This document shows positions 54,103 to 64,000 of a stretch of DNA of 64,000 nucleotides, piece after piece (position 1 is the first letter of the stretch; the number at the start of each line of letters is the position of its first letter). The notes beneath the pieces are model-generated. The model saw only the letters and a program-made list of their open reading frames with translations. It ran no database searches and was not told the origin of the DNA. Origin of the DNA: Lepidodermella squamata (Eukaryota > Gastrotricha); the NCBI GenBank assembly GCA_047495785.1, contig JBLDXI010000004.1, forward strand, positions 806,001-870,000, given 5' to 3'. The translations under genes and the position numbers were made by a program.

Positions 54103-57100
54103 ATGTTAAGTATCAAATATATTGTCCTGCTGCTGGCAATCTCTGTGATTGGCCCAGTCGGCTGTGGTCGAAAGAAGGCTCTCAACTGGGTTCGTTGCTT
54201 CTCGCAGTTGAATGAACAATTCACCGACTGCATCGAAGCTGCCAAAGCCTGTAATCCACTGCAAGATTTTCAGGTGATTTTTCATCTCAATATTCTAATT
54301 CATTTTTATGTGAGCTTAATTTTTCAGTTGGGGCCAATTTTCTTACGAGCTGGCAGCTGCTATCGCGGAGTGAGAAAATTTCATAATTCACTTTTAAAAG
54401 ACATTGGAAAAAATCAATTTTGAAAAAATATTTTTTTGAATTCCAGAACAGTCGAATGTGTTACAAATACGAAGCGCTGACCCCGTCGTGCGTACCTGGA
54501 AACATTGGCTGTAACGCGCAGGATGAAATGAATGTGTGTTATAGATTTTGTTGATGAGCAATTTTCAATTTCTGTCGAAACAAAAGAATTTGGGCAGTTT
54601 CATTTTTGGTTTAACTTTTCAGCTCTTTTGGTTCGCAAATCAATCGACGACGTTGACTTTCAAATCCAACTTCAATGAATGTGTGGCCAAGAAAACCGCT
54701 TTCAGCGTAATTTTTCCAGCTACAATTCCTCGTACTTGGGAATTCCACTCAACCCTTTTTTTAGAATCTACCTTTCCGGCGCTGCACTTCAAACAACGTA
54801 ACAAAAACTTGCGTTCCTGTTCCATTCAATTGCCCAAACAACTGGGTATTGTTCTCTTCGAACCCTTTTAACCCTTTTAATGTTGGTTTTAACAGATGAC
54901 TCAACCATTGGTATATCCGAGCATGGCTTTGTGCACTAACGGTGAAAGTAAGCAGCGATTACGTCGAAGCTCTTCGTTCTTGGGATTGAATTATCAAGGG
55001 ATTTCAAGTTATTTGCTAGTTTACATATCGGAATCGTTGAAAATTGCCAAGAAATAGGCTGTAGTTCGCCATCTTTGATAACAGCTTCATTCTCCCAATT
55101 TTAATCTCATTCTACTAAATTTGCAACGAATTTCGGAAATAAATGGGACAAGGTGCAAAGAGGTTTAAAAGTTGAAATTTATGGAATTCAGCATTAATTT
55201 TCGTAATTAATTTTATTAATTTTAATTTTTAATTTTCCCTTTATGACTTTTAAGTAATTTCGCACCATCAGATAATTACCACTGTCGGCCTGCGGCCTTT
55301 GACAGTTGACGGGGAACTCCGTGACTTTCTCGAACACGTGGGCACGTGTGACCTTGAACATGCCTAACCTAAGACCTAAGTATAACTTTCTTGCACATCC
55401 GTGACTTGCTGCCCAGCTTTGCGCATAACCATGTATCGTGTCACCCATGCGCGACGACGGCGACGACGGGATGGAGATGCTCATTCATTTGAGAGTCATT
55501 CCGTAAGCGCCACCTACACTTATTGGCATCAGGGTCCACATCACGCAGGCCGAGCTGTTATTCGAGATGGACTTGCAAGTTAATGTATCGTTGCTCAGGT
55601 GGGCTTCAATTCGAGCTACAAATCACCAATTTGAATATCTACGTGGTAGTAACATTTGCTTGTTATTCGGTAAAAATAGCGCACATGCATAGCGCATAGC
55701 GTAAAAGTTTTTACGAAAACGTGAGCGGGTCTGGGAATGTGCTATTGCCGTTAGTCTCAGGTCAAATAAAGTTGCCAGTCGTACATGCTAAAATAGTACG
55801 AATTGCATATGCACGGGAACTTTTCATTGGAGGATTGAAAACAGGTGATAAACGATTTATGACGCCATGTCACGAGAGTCAGCATGTCATCGGATGCTGC
55901 GCGTTGATGTCGTGCGCACAACGCGGTTATCGACAGCGGCACAGTGCACGCGGCATCGGTTGGCGCTGTAGTATTTTACCGTGTAGATTCGTCGTCTGAT
56001 GTTTGTGCTGTACGAATAGCACGTTACATGGAGAGCGTGAAGATGGCGTGAAGATTTTCGCACGTCGCCGTGTGGCAATCTTGAACACGCCTTTTACATC
56101 CTTCTTCAGTAATAACAATAAGCAATAGTCGATGGTTGTGAGACAGTTGGACAGTCTGTTTTTTTACGTACACCACTATCCTCCTTCACGATACACCTAA
56201 CAACGGAATACAGCCTGCATGGGGTAACTGTGGCTACACCGCTATTTTTGATAGGTACCCCACTATCCTCCTTGACGACCGACAGACCGACAGACGGAAC
56301 ACGGCCTACGACAACGGCAGTTCCCCGTCATTTCGTTTCAGTATCGCACTAGTAGCATTCCTAAGAAATTTCTGAGAATGTCAGCCAAAATCAGCTGAAT
56401 AATGAAAATATTTTCATTTCCTGTTATAGTAACTGTCCCAATCACCGAGACTCCGCACAATCGCTGTTTCGATGCTACGCCTGGCAAGTTCAACGATTGC
56501 CGGCCCCAGAGCAGCGGCTGTTTCAGCAACAACGAGACCCAGAAATACTCGACAAGCGTTTACAACAACCGAGTCAACTGTCTCCTTGGGGTGAGACACC
56601 TTTGTTGTTTCTATTTCTTAATGAAAATAGTATTGAACCACTGACAGAAAGCTATTCGGTGCTTCGATTCTGCTGGAAACAAGTCATGTTACGCAATTTG
56701 CCCGCGATCTTTTACTCAGGTTATTTTCCGGGATAACAGGGCATTTTTCCTCATTACAAATTTGTAACTAAATAGGACACGCTGTATTCGAGCAGTCAAA
56801 GCTTCCAAGTCAATCATGACGCTTGTCGAGCTGCCTTGGCACCGCCTGTGAGTTCAAAAACTAATTTTTTGATGGCGCTTGTAAATGATTAATTTTTGAA
56901 CATTTAAAGTGGCTATTTTTCGGCAAAAATCAATAGTTAACCAGATATTTTATGATTATTAACCAAGGGAAGCTTACGAATTCTGCGCTTTCCATAGGCC
57001 TCAAAGCTCACTGAATAAACACGATTGTAACAAATAAGCGTTAGTCTTTAGTTACTTGGTAGTTATTCAGGAACAATAAATTGAAAAATTTAAGAGATTT

Positions 57101-58407
57101 GTTGCTATATTTCTTCTGTATTTCTTCAGGTTTTGACTAGCTTCGTTCGTTGCGTTAACAAAATCGACAGTTCGGTTCGATGCGTGCAGACAGATTGCGA
57201 TGCAGCCACCGAAGATCGCATCCCGAATTATCGTCGTTTTGATGACCAGGAAAAATGTGTCAGAGCTGTGAAGAGATTCGTAATCCAGGCCACAAATGCA
57301 AATCGCGATCAAAGCCAAGCTGCTTGCCAATCGATTGGAGGCACGCTTGCAGTGCTAAAGTACGGCTCGCCGCTGACGTACGATAATAGTGAAGAGGTGG
57401 ATCTATCCATTGAAGCACTGAAAGCGGGCGAGAATGTAAGAAATTGAAAAAACCAATTTTATGACTTTATTTATTTATTTATTTTTTATTTATTTTATTT
57501 ATATTTGACTTGCAATTATCGCACTTGCGATATGACGATACGACATCGATAATTCAACAGAGCGGACTACCGGCTCCAATATCTGCTTGGTTGGGTCTCA
57601 GTCGAGAGAATGGCGTCATGGCGTGGATGGATGGTTCAAACTTCACCTACGACCAGCAGCTGTGGGAGACGCAACCGCAAGACGGCTGTGTTGCCTTTGT
57701 AAAGGCTCAATCAGAGGAAGCCGAGAAAGAGTTCGTCTACAATTCATACGCTTGCGACACCATTATGCCTTACGCGCTATGCGAGAGATACGCCGTCGGC
57801 CCACCTGTGAGTTTTCACGAGCAATTTTCCAATTTACCAATTCGGCATCTTTGACATGAAAGCATATAAAAGAATTCTGTCTGTTTTTTGGGCTAAATAA
57901 TTCATACGACTTTTTTATGACAGCGTAACAAGACGTTCCACGGAGTAATGAGCTGGAGCCCTGGCGCGACAACGATCGACAGTGCAAGATCTCTTTGCCT
58001 TGTAATAAAGAAGTTGACGCGACTGGCCATAATAGCTAATGCTTCTGAAGCTCAAGCTGTTTACGACGAGATGTTAGGAAATGAGGTACTGATGAAGGGT
58101 TTGGATACAAAGTTTGAATTAAAAGTGTTTTATTTTTTCGAAATATGGACCGATGACAGAAAGCTACATCGATCTAACGGAGACGAACGGCCAGTGGGTG
58201 TGGGGCGATGGTTCGGCCTATGCTGGCGTACCGCCCTGGGCGTCAGGATCTCCCGACACGCAGCAGTTGAATTGCCGAATCGCTATTGCAACTATCGAAT
58301 CCGGCGCCTTGGTACTGAGGGACAGGCCGTGTGATCAGTTTTACGAGGTGCAACTCGTGTGTCAGAGTTACGAATATTGGGCACCCGTTGAGTATGAATG
58401 GATTTAG
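54103..58407 (+). CDS. Gene O: secreted six-module protein with tandem CTLDs, intact, with two extra introns
   Basis: Exons 54103-54273, 54328-54369, 54447-54533, 54623-54706, 54765-54845, 54896-54947, 56430-56590, 56648-56719, 56776-56847, 57130-57435, 57561-57806, 57924-58098, 58160-58407 give about 598 aa in frame. Signal peptide MLSIKYIVLLLAISVIGPVG; modules as in gene N. CTLD1 is split by an intron at 57436-57560 and CTLD2 by a 61-bp intron at 58099-58159. Neither exists in gene N. The second uses donor GTTTGG and acceptor GACAG and turns NGATESYID into NEVLMKESYID. The intron before exon 7 is 1.48 kb because an element was inserted (55307-56330). CTLD2 keeps SYIDLTETNGQWVWGDG and ends EYEWI. 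AATAAA follows at 58491. Confidence 0.88.
55307..56330. mobile_element. Probable DNA element in an intron of gene O
   Basis: Exact 12-bp inverted ends: TGACGGGGAACT (55307-55318) and AGTTCCCCGTCA (56319-56330). The host intron is more than 1.3 kb longer than in genes E and N. The right end also resembles 26415-26452. There is no clear target duplication and no transposase. Confidence 0.6.
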
Positions 58408-59214
58408 AGTAAATTTCCTGATTAAATGAGATAATGAGAAGTGAGAAAGACTTGTACTGTCATATTGTGAGTCGTTCAGCCAGCTTTTAAAATAAAATAG
58501 GAACTTCTAAGGATTCGATTAAATTCAGGTTCGTAAAAGCATTAATCGATTAGATAATTGATTCGGCAATTTTATCCATCATTTTGCTGATTAAATAGGT
58601 GAATCGAAAGCAAAGAATCGAAGAATAAAAACAGAAAACAGTCTGGAACATTCAGAAAGAATGGCCTCAATGATAATCAAAAGAAAAAAAATTGAATATT
58701 TTCTCGGCAGGTTAATTTAATAAATTATTGGTTAAATTTTGCAAATGAAATTTTGAAATTAATCAACTGTTTCAACTAGCTGATTAATAGTTTCTGAGTA
58801 CGGGAATCGACAATTTTAATGTAAATAATCAACATAGTCAGCTATATTCGCAATAATTTGGAAGTAAACTTTTTTTTAAATTGTTGAGGCAGTTCTTGTC
58901 AGGCAAGGTGCTGGCATTTTCTTCACAATTTTATAGAAAATTGGCCTTTTGCTGTGTAAACAAGACTTTGAGCCCCTAATCCGGCCGGTTTATACCACCA
59001 GTCCGTTTTAGACAATAACATTATAATGTAAAGTCCACACTTTCGAGCCACCCGAAATCGTCCGATTTAGACCGGTCCGGTTTGAAAAACTTTCACTGTA
59101 AATAGAAAATCTATTCACGGATCAGATAACTCATTATTTATTTCACTTAGAATATCGTATCATTTTCACATCGTCTTCCAACTCACTTCACGGTACATTC
59201 TTTCTAGATAACAA
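58408..59214. other. Intergenic between converging genes O and P
   Basis: AATAAA of gene O at 58491-58496; the rest is AT-rich with no gene. A GGCCGG/CCGGTCCGGTTT-containing stretch near 58980-59090 is unassigned. Confidence 0.45.
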
Positions 59215-61121
59215 TCACGAAAACTTCTCGCACAAGACTTGATGCGTTCTATCTGTGCAGGAGTACGCTTCAAAGTAAAATCCGGATAGGTTCTCGGTAT
59301 AATGAATACCAGCGCAGCCATCAGGGTTCAGTCCAAGCCACTTCGATTGAGCGTACGGAGCATCAGAGCCATCGTCCCATTTGAGAGCACCGTTTTGCCG
59401 GACAAGAGCGACCCAAACATAAAAGCTTGGGTCCAGCACTTGCAAGGCCGCAGCCATCTCAGCGCCTGACCGAATCGTCGCTATCGCAGCATTCTTTTCA
59501 ATGCATTTCAACGTGGCGTCGATTTTGTTGCCTCCGTCTTTACCAAGGTCCTCCATCGAGTAACTCTTGACAACAGCCTTGCAACTGTCTTCGGTCGTAT
59601 AGGCGACATCGGCCGGCCTTCTCAGCTGGGTTGCCGCATTGCAGCCTGTTTACTCGGTTACGCAATGAGCCGTCCCGTCACTAACGTCGACGCAGCGGAA
59701 GTAAACAGACTTTAAAATATGCAAAAGTAAATTTCGACAGTACTGTAACATAGGAACAAATATAATTGATAGCTAACTCACAGGGGGCGATACATCCTTC
59801 ATACACTTGTCATGATTCAATTGAAAGGACTGTAAGCCGGAGAAAAGCTTGTCCTGTTATCGAAAAAACAAGTAAAAATCGTATACTTATTGCATCAACT
59901 GAACCGGGTTGACCGGGGATTTACCTGTGTTTGGTCTTGGGGACAGGTTGCGTAGCAAGACAGTCGTCCAGATGAATCCTCGCACGAAACGGCATTCTGT
60001 CAAACAAGACCAACTTTATCGATTACAATAACAGAAAATGAGTGACTTACTCCGAGCAGGCAAGTTGCACGGTTGATGTAGACTTTGTTGGAGTATAGCT
60101 GAGTCTCATTGCTGGCAAAACAGCCGGGGCTTTGCGGTCGACAGTCGTTGAATTTGCGAGATGTCGAGTCGAAACAGCGGACGTGAGGCTTTTCGCTAAC
60201 CGGAACTTTGACTGAAATTCATGAAAAGTCATTATAATCGCTGAGGACATCTTTGAAATTCAGACGCGATTTCACAATTTTCCCAAGGTTTCACACCCAT
60301 ATATAGCAGTATTAACGCACCTAATCCATTGGTACAAGACGTGAGATTGGGATACAAAGTTGAATCACTTGGCTGCTGGGGAAACTAATCAAAGAATCAA
60401 AGAATCAAATGAAAAACCATTCAAAAAGCTGAGAAATGGCTGACCCAGTTTTCAGGGCATTGGTATGGGTCGGGCACACAAGTTTTGATGACGGTTTCCG
60501 ACATACAGCGCCTAAATTTCAAATTCTGAAATGACATGATGTTATGCCAAACTTCCATTCAGTGTTTGAATTCTCACCTCGAATGCAGCTTTCTTTTTCT
60601 CGCATTCGTTGAGGTTGTTTCTCAAGCTGAACGGCGGCTTTGCGAGGTCAAACCAAAATGTCTGAAGCAATAGGTTTGATGGGGAATATCAATTGTTAAT
60701 GAAACTTCTTACATTCATATCACCTGGGTTGTTACAGCCGACGTTTCCAGGTACGCAAAATGGGGTTAGAGCCTCGTATTTGTAGCACATCCTGGCATTC
60801 TAGAGACAAAGTAAAATAAGAATAACAAAATATGCCAGCAAGGTGCTGATGGCTTAACAGACCCCGGTGTTGCAACTGCCGGTTGATCGGAAACTCGTTC
60901 CCCACTATTAGAAGAGGAACGCTTAAACTTTCTAGACCTGAAGAGAAATTTGATTCGTGGAAAACCTGGTAATCTTTGAGCGGATCACAGCCATCGGGTT
61001 CGCAGCTAGTGAATCGATTGCTCTGCTGCGAGAAGCATCGAGCCCAGTCACCCCCGTAAGCCGAGTCGCATGATGCCAGCATGAGTGCCAATAGCACAAC
61101 ATTACCGTGAAAACCAGTCAT
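59215..61121 (-). pseudogene. Gene P: six-module protein with one CTLD, one in-frame stop
   Basis: Minus-strand exons 60966-61121, 60863-60904, 60713-60799, 60578-60661, 60445-60525, 60321-60384, 60051-60211, 59925-59996, 59782-59853, 59215-59709 have the canonical lengths and stay in frame. Signal peptide: GNVVLLALMLASCDSAYG. Modules include RCFSQQSNRFTSC, RCMSETVIKTC, RCFDSTSRKFNDC and SCEDSSGRLSC. Exon 10 combines module 6 (FRCVDVSDGTAHC) and a CTLD (VWVALVRQNGALKWDDGSDA, VLCEKFS). The only lesion is TAA at 59650-59652, where gene Q has Ser (ESTGC). This may be a young pseudogene, a polymorphic null allele or a sequencing error. Gene Q is the closest relative. Confidence 0.8.
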
Positions 61122-62083
61122 TATATTGGGCGAATCTGGATGTGAAAATAACGAAAATTGCTTTGAAATTGAACGAAAAAATTTGAAAATCTGCTTAGAT
61201 TATAAAATATAACCTTTAGTCTGTATTCGATTTTTCAATGACATTTGTCGTCGTCCCGCATTTAAGTTGGACAATAATATTGTCCTGTCAGTTAATTATC
61301 AGGAAGGCGTCAGTTGAAATAATCGCGTGGCTATCTATCCGGTTCGTTTCGACAATAAAACAATTAGGAAAATTGTTATGTCCTAATTCTCGCGTATTCT
61401 TTAAATTTTAAATGACCTTTCAATAGTGACCTGATTTGCCCAAAAAATCGTCGTCAGTGATCTCGATTTGAGTTCAAATCAAGCGAAACACGAAACTCGA
61501 ATCAAACATTATTTTTACCCGAGCGCGCGTCATCACTAAGCTCCCTTTTACGCGAGGACTAAGGCCGAGGGGAGTCAATTAATCCGGAAAGTTAGTCTAC
61601 GGCAGTGGTGCGCGAACATTTCCATCTACCGGCGATTTTGGCGGCCGCGAGGTTACCAAACCGGCCGCAACACTATTGGCAACTCCAACCGGCCGCACTA
61701 CCAGATTATTTGTTCATGTCATCGGTCTCTCTCCGTTGTATCAGCTTGACAAAGTGGGAAACTGGTGATCTCACTCGAGAATAAGCAATCGATTTTCAGC
61801 CATAATTTTACATCATTTTACTCAAATCACCTCATAAAATTAGGGTGACTGGATTCATCGAAGGTATTCTCAAGCTGGGGGGCTCGAGAACGGGCCAAGA
61901 AAAATGTCTCGCTTTTCAAAGTGATTATTGAGGCATGGATTTATTTAAGGCAAGGTAAGACCTGACTTCATTTATATAGGTTTCATTAACACATCAGATA
62001 ATATGTCTTTCTTTCACTTCATAACACTCTTTTACATTGCCATTCAACTCACTTCACAACGTGGTTTACCAGAGATTTAACAA
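61122..62083. other. Intergenic between genes P and Q
   Basis: Holds the 5' flank of gene P, including the 15-bp palindrome at 61270. At 61603 a CAGTGGTGCGCGAACATTT stretch resembles a hAT end, followed by CCGGCCGCA words. No matching right end was found. Confidence 0.45.
61270..61284. promoter_or_regulatory. 15-bp palindrome upstream of gene P
   Basis: GACAATAATATTGTC, identical to 50037-50051, starts 149 bp upstream of the gene P ATG. It is flanked by TTG and CTG here and by TCA and GAA at gene M. Confidence 0.45.
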
Positions 62084-63990
62084 TCATGAATGGTCCTCGC
62101 ACAAGACCTTATTTGCTTTGCTACTACAATCATATTGTAAAAACATGGGTGGGTTTTGTTCGTCGAAACTGCTGATAACAGCACAGCCATCGTTCTTTCC
62201 AATCCACTTCGAAGCAGCAAACGGAGCATCGGTGCCATCGTCCCATCTGAGGGCACCTTTTTGCCGAACGAGACCGACCCAGGTGTTCAAGGTCGAGTCA
62301 AGCACTTGTGAGGCCGCTGTAAGCTCAGCGTCTGATCTAATCTTCGCAATCGAAGCATTTCGTTCAACGCATTTCGACGTTGCTGTCCATTTGTCGCCTC
62401 CGTCATCGCCCAGGTCGTCGACCGAGTATCGTTTGACAACAGCCTTGCAACTGTCCTCGTCTTTATAGGCGACATCAGCCGGGATACGAAATTGCGTAGG
62501 CGCCTGGCAGCCTGTCGACTCGGTTACGCAATGACCCGACCCGTCACCTATGTCGACGCAGCGGAAGTAAACAGACTGCAAAAGAATTTACAGTTCCTTT
62601 ATTTTCTAACTATTTGTAAGCAATTTAACTAATTTTTTAAATTAAACCTGCCGCGAAAGTAATCCACCTTTTTGCGACTGAATCAAAGAAATAGGATCTT
62701 TCCCGGAGGGAACCCGAAATAACCCGTTAGTGGCGGCTGCTTCGTAATTTTTTGGTATTTTACCAGGTTAGAACAAATTTATTCGTACTTTTTCAATTCC
62801 AAAAGTGATAATACTTCCGAAGTGTCTACGTTTTTAAGTTTCTAAGGAAGATTTCTCAAAACGAAACTTACAGGGGGCGTTATATCCTTGAGGCAATTGT
62901 TAAAATTAAGCGTAAACGTCTGCGAGCCGGAGTACAACTTCACCTGCAATAGAAAAAATGAGTTTATAGTTCATACAAAAACTGATCCTTCGTTTAGGTT
63001 TACCTCCGATAGACCTTTAGGACAAACAGCGCGGCAAGACAGGCGGTTAGATGAATCCTTGCACGAATAAGCATTCTGTCAAAAACCACATTAATTGCTA
63101 AAATAGAAAGGATTATTACAACTTACTCCACGCAAGCAAGTTGCACGGTTGATGTAAACCTGGGTCGATGACGGCTGAGTTTCATTGCTGGCGAAACAGC
63201 CGGGGCTTTGCGGTCGGCAGTCGTTGAATTTGCCAGTGTTCGCATCGAAACAGCGGACGTGAGGCTTTTCGCTAACCGGAACTGTAACTGAAATTCATAA
63301 AAAAAAATACCCGGCATTGAATCGCAACCGAATTTCCACTCCGAATAACGCACTCATTCCATTGGTACAAGACGCGAGATTTGGATACAAATCTGAATTT
63401 ACAGGGGTCTTTTGGAACAAATAAAATTCTCACAAATAAAACTGAATAAACCAACTAGGAAGTGACTCACCCAGTTTTCAGGGCATTTGTACGGGTCAGG
63501 GACGCAAGTTTTGATGACGCCATTCGACATGCAGCGCCTGAATTTTAGAGTCTGAAAATGACAAAGGTTAAATCTAACTTTAGTTCAGCTAGTTTCTGAA
63601 TTATTACCTCAAAGGCAGCCACCTTTTTCACGCATTCGTTAAAGTTGAATTTCAAGCTCAACAACGGCCCAGGATCGTTAAACAGAAACGTCTGAAACAT
63701 TGATTTTCCATAAAATTACCAGTTTTGAAAGGTATGGGTAGCGATCTTCATTCGCTCGCATTGTAATTTTACGAAATTTCTAGCAATTGAATGTGGCTTA
63801 CCGGCATTTCACCCGGGTTGTTACATCCGACGCTTCCAGGTACACAGAACGGGGTGAGAGCCTCGTATTTGTAGCACATTCGAGCAAGCTAAAGACACAT
63901 TTAAAGGAGTTAAACATAACTGAGCGAATGACATGTGACTACACAGACCCCTGCGTTGCAACTGGTGGAATGTAGGAAAGGCGCGCCCAG
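62084..63990 (-). CDS. Gene Q: six-module protein with one CTLD, 5' end outside the window
   Basis: Minus-strand exons 63949-63990, 63802-63888, 63609-63692, 63471-63551, 63354-63408, 63127-63287, 63004-63075, 62872-62943, 62084-62575 are open and in phase. Exon 1 (signal peptide and first half-module) lies beyond base 64000. Modules include MCYKYEALTPFC, RCMSNGVIKTC, RCFDANTGKFNDC and SCKDSSNRLSC. The last exon has module 6 (FRCVDIGDGSGHC) and a CTLD (TWVGLVRQKGALRWDDGTDA, NDGC, VLCEDHS). The calcium-binding EPN/WND motifs are absent. Intact as far as visible, and the functional sister of gene P. Confidence 0.85.
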
Positions 63991-64000
63991 CTATAGAGAT

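Noticed and set aside
62037-62468. Plus-strand 143-aa frame over the gene Q CTLD
   Set aside because: Antisense shadow of a conserved CTLD exon.

Overview
The window is eukaryotic nuclear DNA. The genes are split into many short exons, with GT..AG introns of about 45 bp to over 1 kb and acceptors mostly of the form TTTCAG. Coding regions are interspersed with MITEs, foldback elements and degenerate LINEs, and AATAAA signals follow several genes. The intron style, the secreted lectin-like repertoire and a relic of a restriction-like-endonuclease LINE fit an ecdysozoan animal. I favour a nematode, with a tardigrade or similar small-genome invertebrate as the alternative. No tRNA, rRNA, CRISPR or prokaryotic feature was seen.

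Almost every host gene belongs to one fast-evolving family of secreted proteins. Each has a signal peptide, then five or six tandem copies of a four-cysteine module (three spaced Cys, then a lone Cys), then one or two C-type-lectin-like domains (CTLDs). Exon lengths are nearly invariant (42, 87, about 81-84, 81, 52-58 + 161, 69-72, about 63-72 bp), so the gene models can be checked exon by exon. I count 16 loci plus fragments. Type I (A, B, H, I, J, K) has five modules and one CTLD. Type II (C, E, L, N, O) has six modules and tandem CTLDs. M/D-type has five modules and one CTLD. P/Q-type has six modules and one CTLD. M (424 aa), N (596 aa) and O (598 aa) read intact, and Q is intact as far as it is visible. 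A, I and L are nearly intact. B, C, D, E, H, J, K and P carry frameshifts, nonsense codons, truncations or fusions.

Layout: foldback element (1-649); type I genes A and B (+); remnant C (+); a 3.55 kb segment carrying the end of C and a truncated D (-); a Jockey-like LINE (about 12.3-17.55 kb); a second, 99.9% identical copy of the 3.55 kb segment ending in the longer D copy (-); then E (+, truncated). A gene-poor interval (25.6-30.8 kb) holds LINE relics. Then come type I genes H, I, J, K (+), with H split by a 1.6 kb element; L (+); M (-); N and O (+); and P and Q (-), Q running off the right edge. The order [type I genes]-[C, D, E] is echoed by [type I genes]-[L, M, N], which suggests an old block duplication followed by separate decay.

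No pathway can be assigned from sequence. The proteins look extracellular and disulphide-rich. Their CTLDs keep the lectin-fold cysteines and WIGL-like core but lack the usual calcium/sugar motifs, so a role in recognition (immune or cuticle/gut surface) or mating is inference only.
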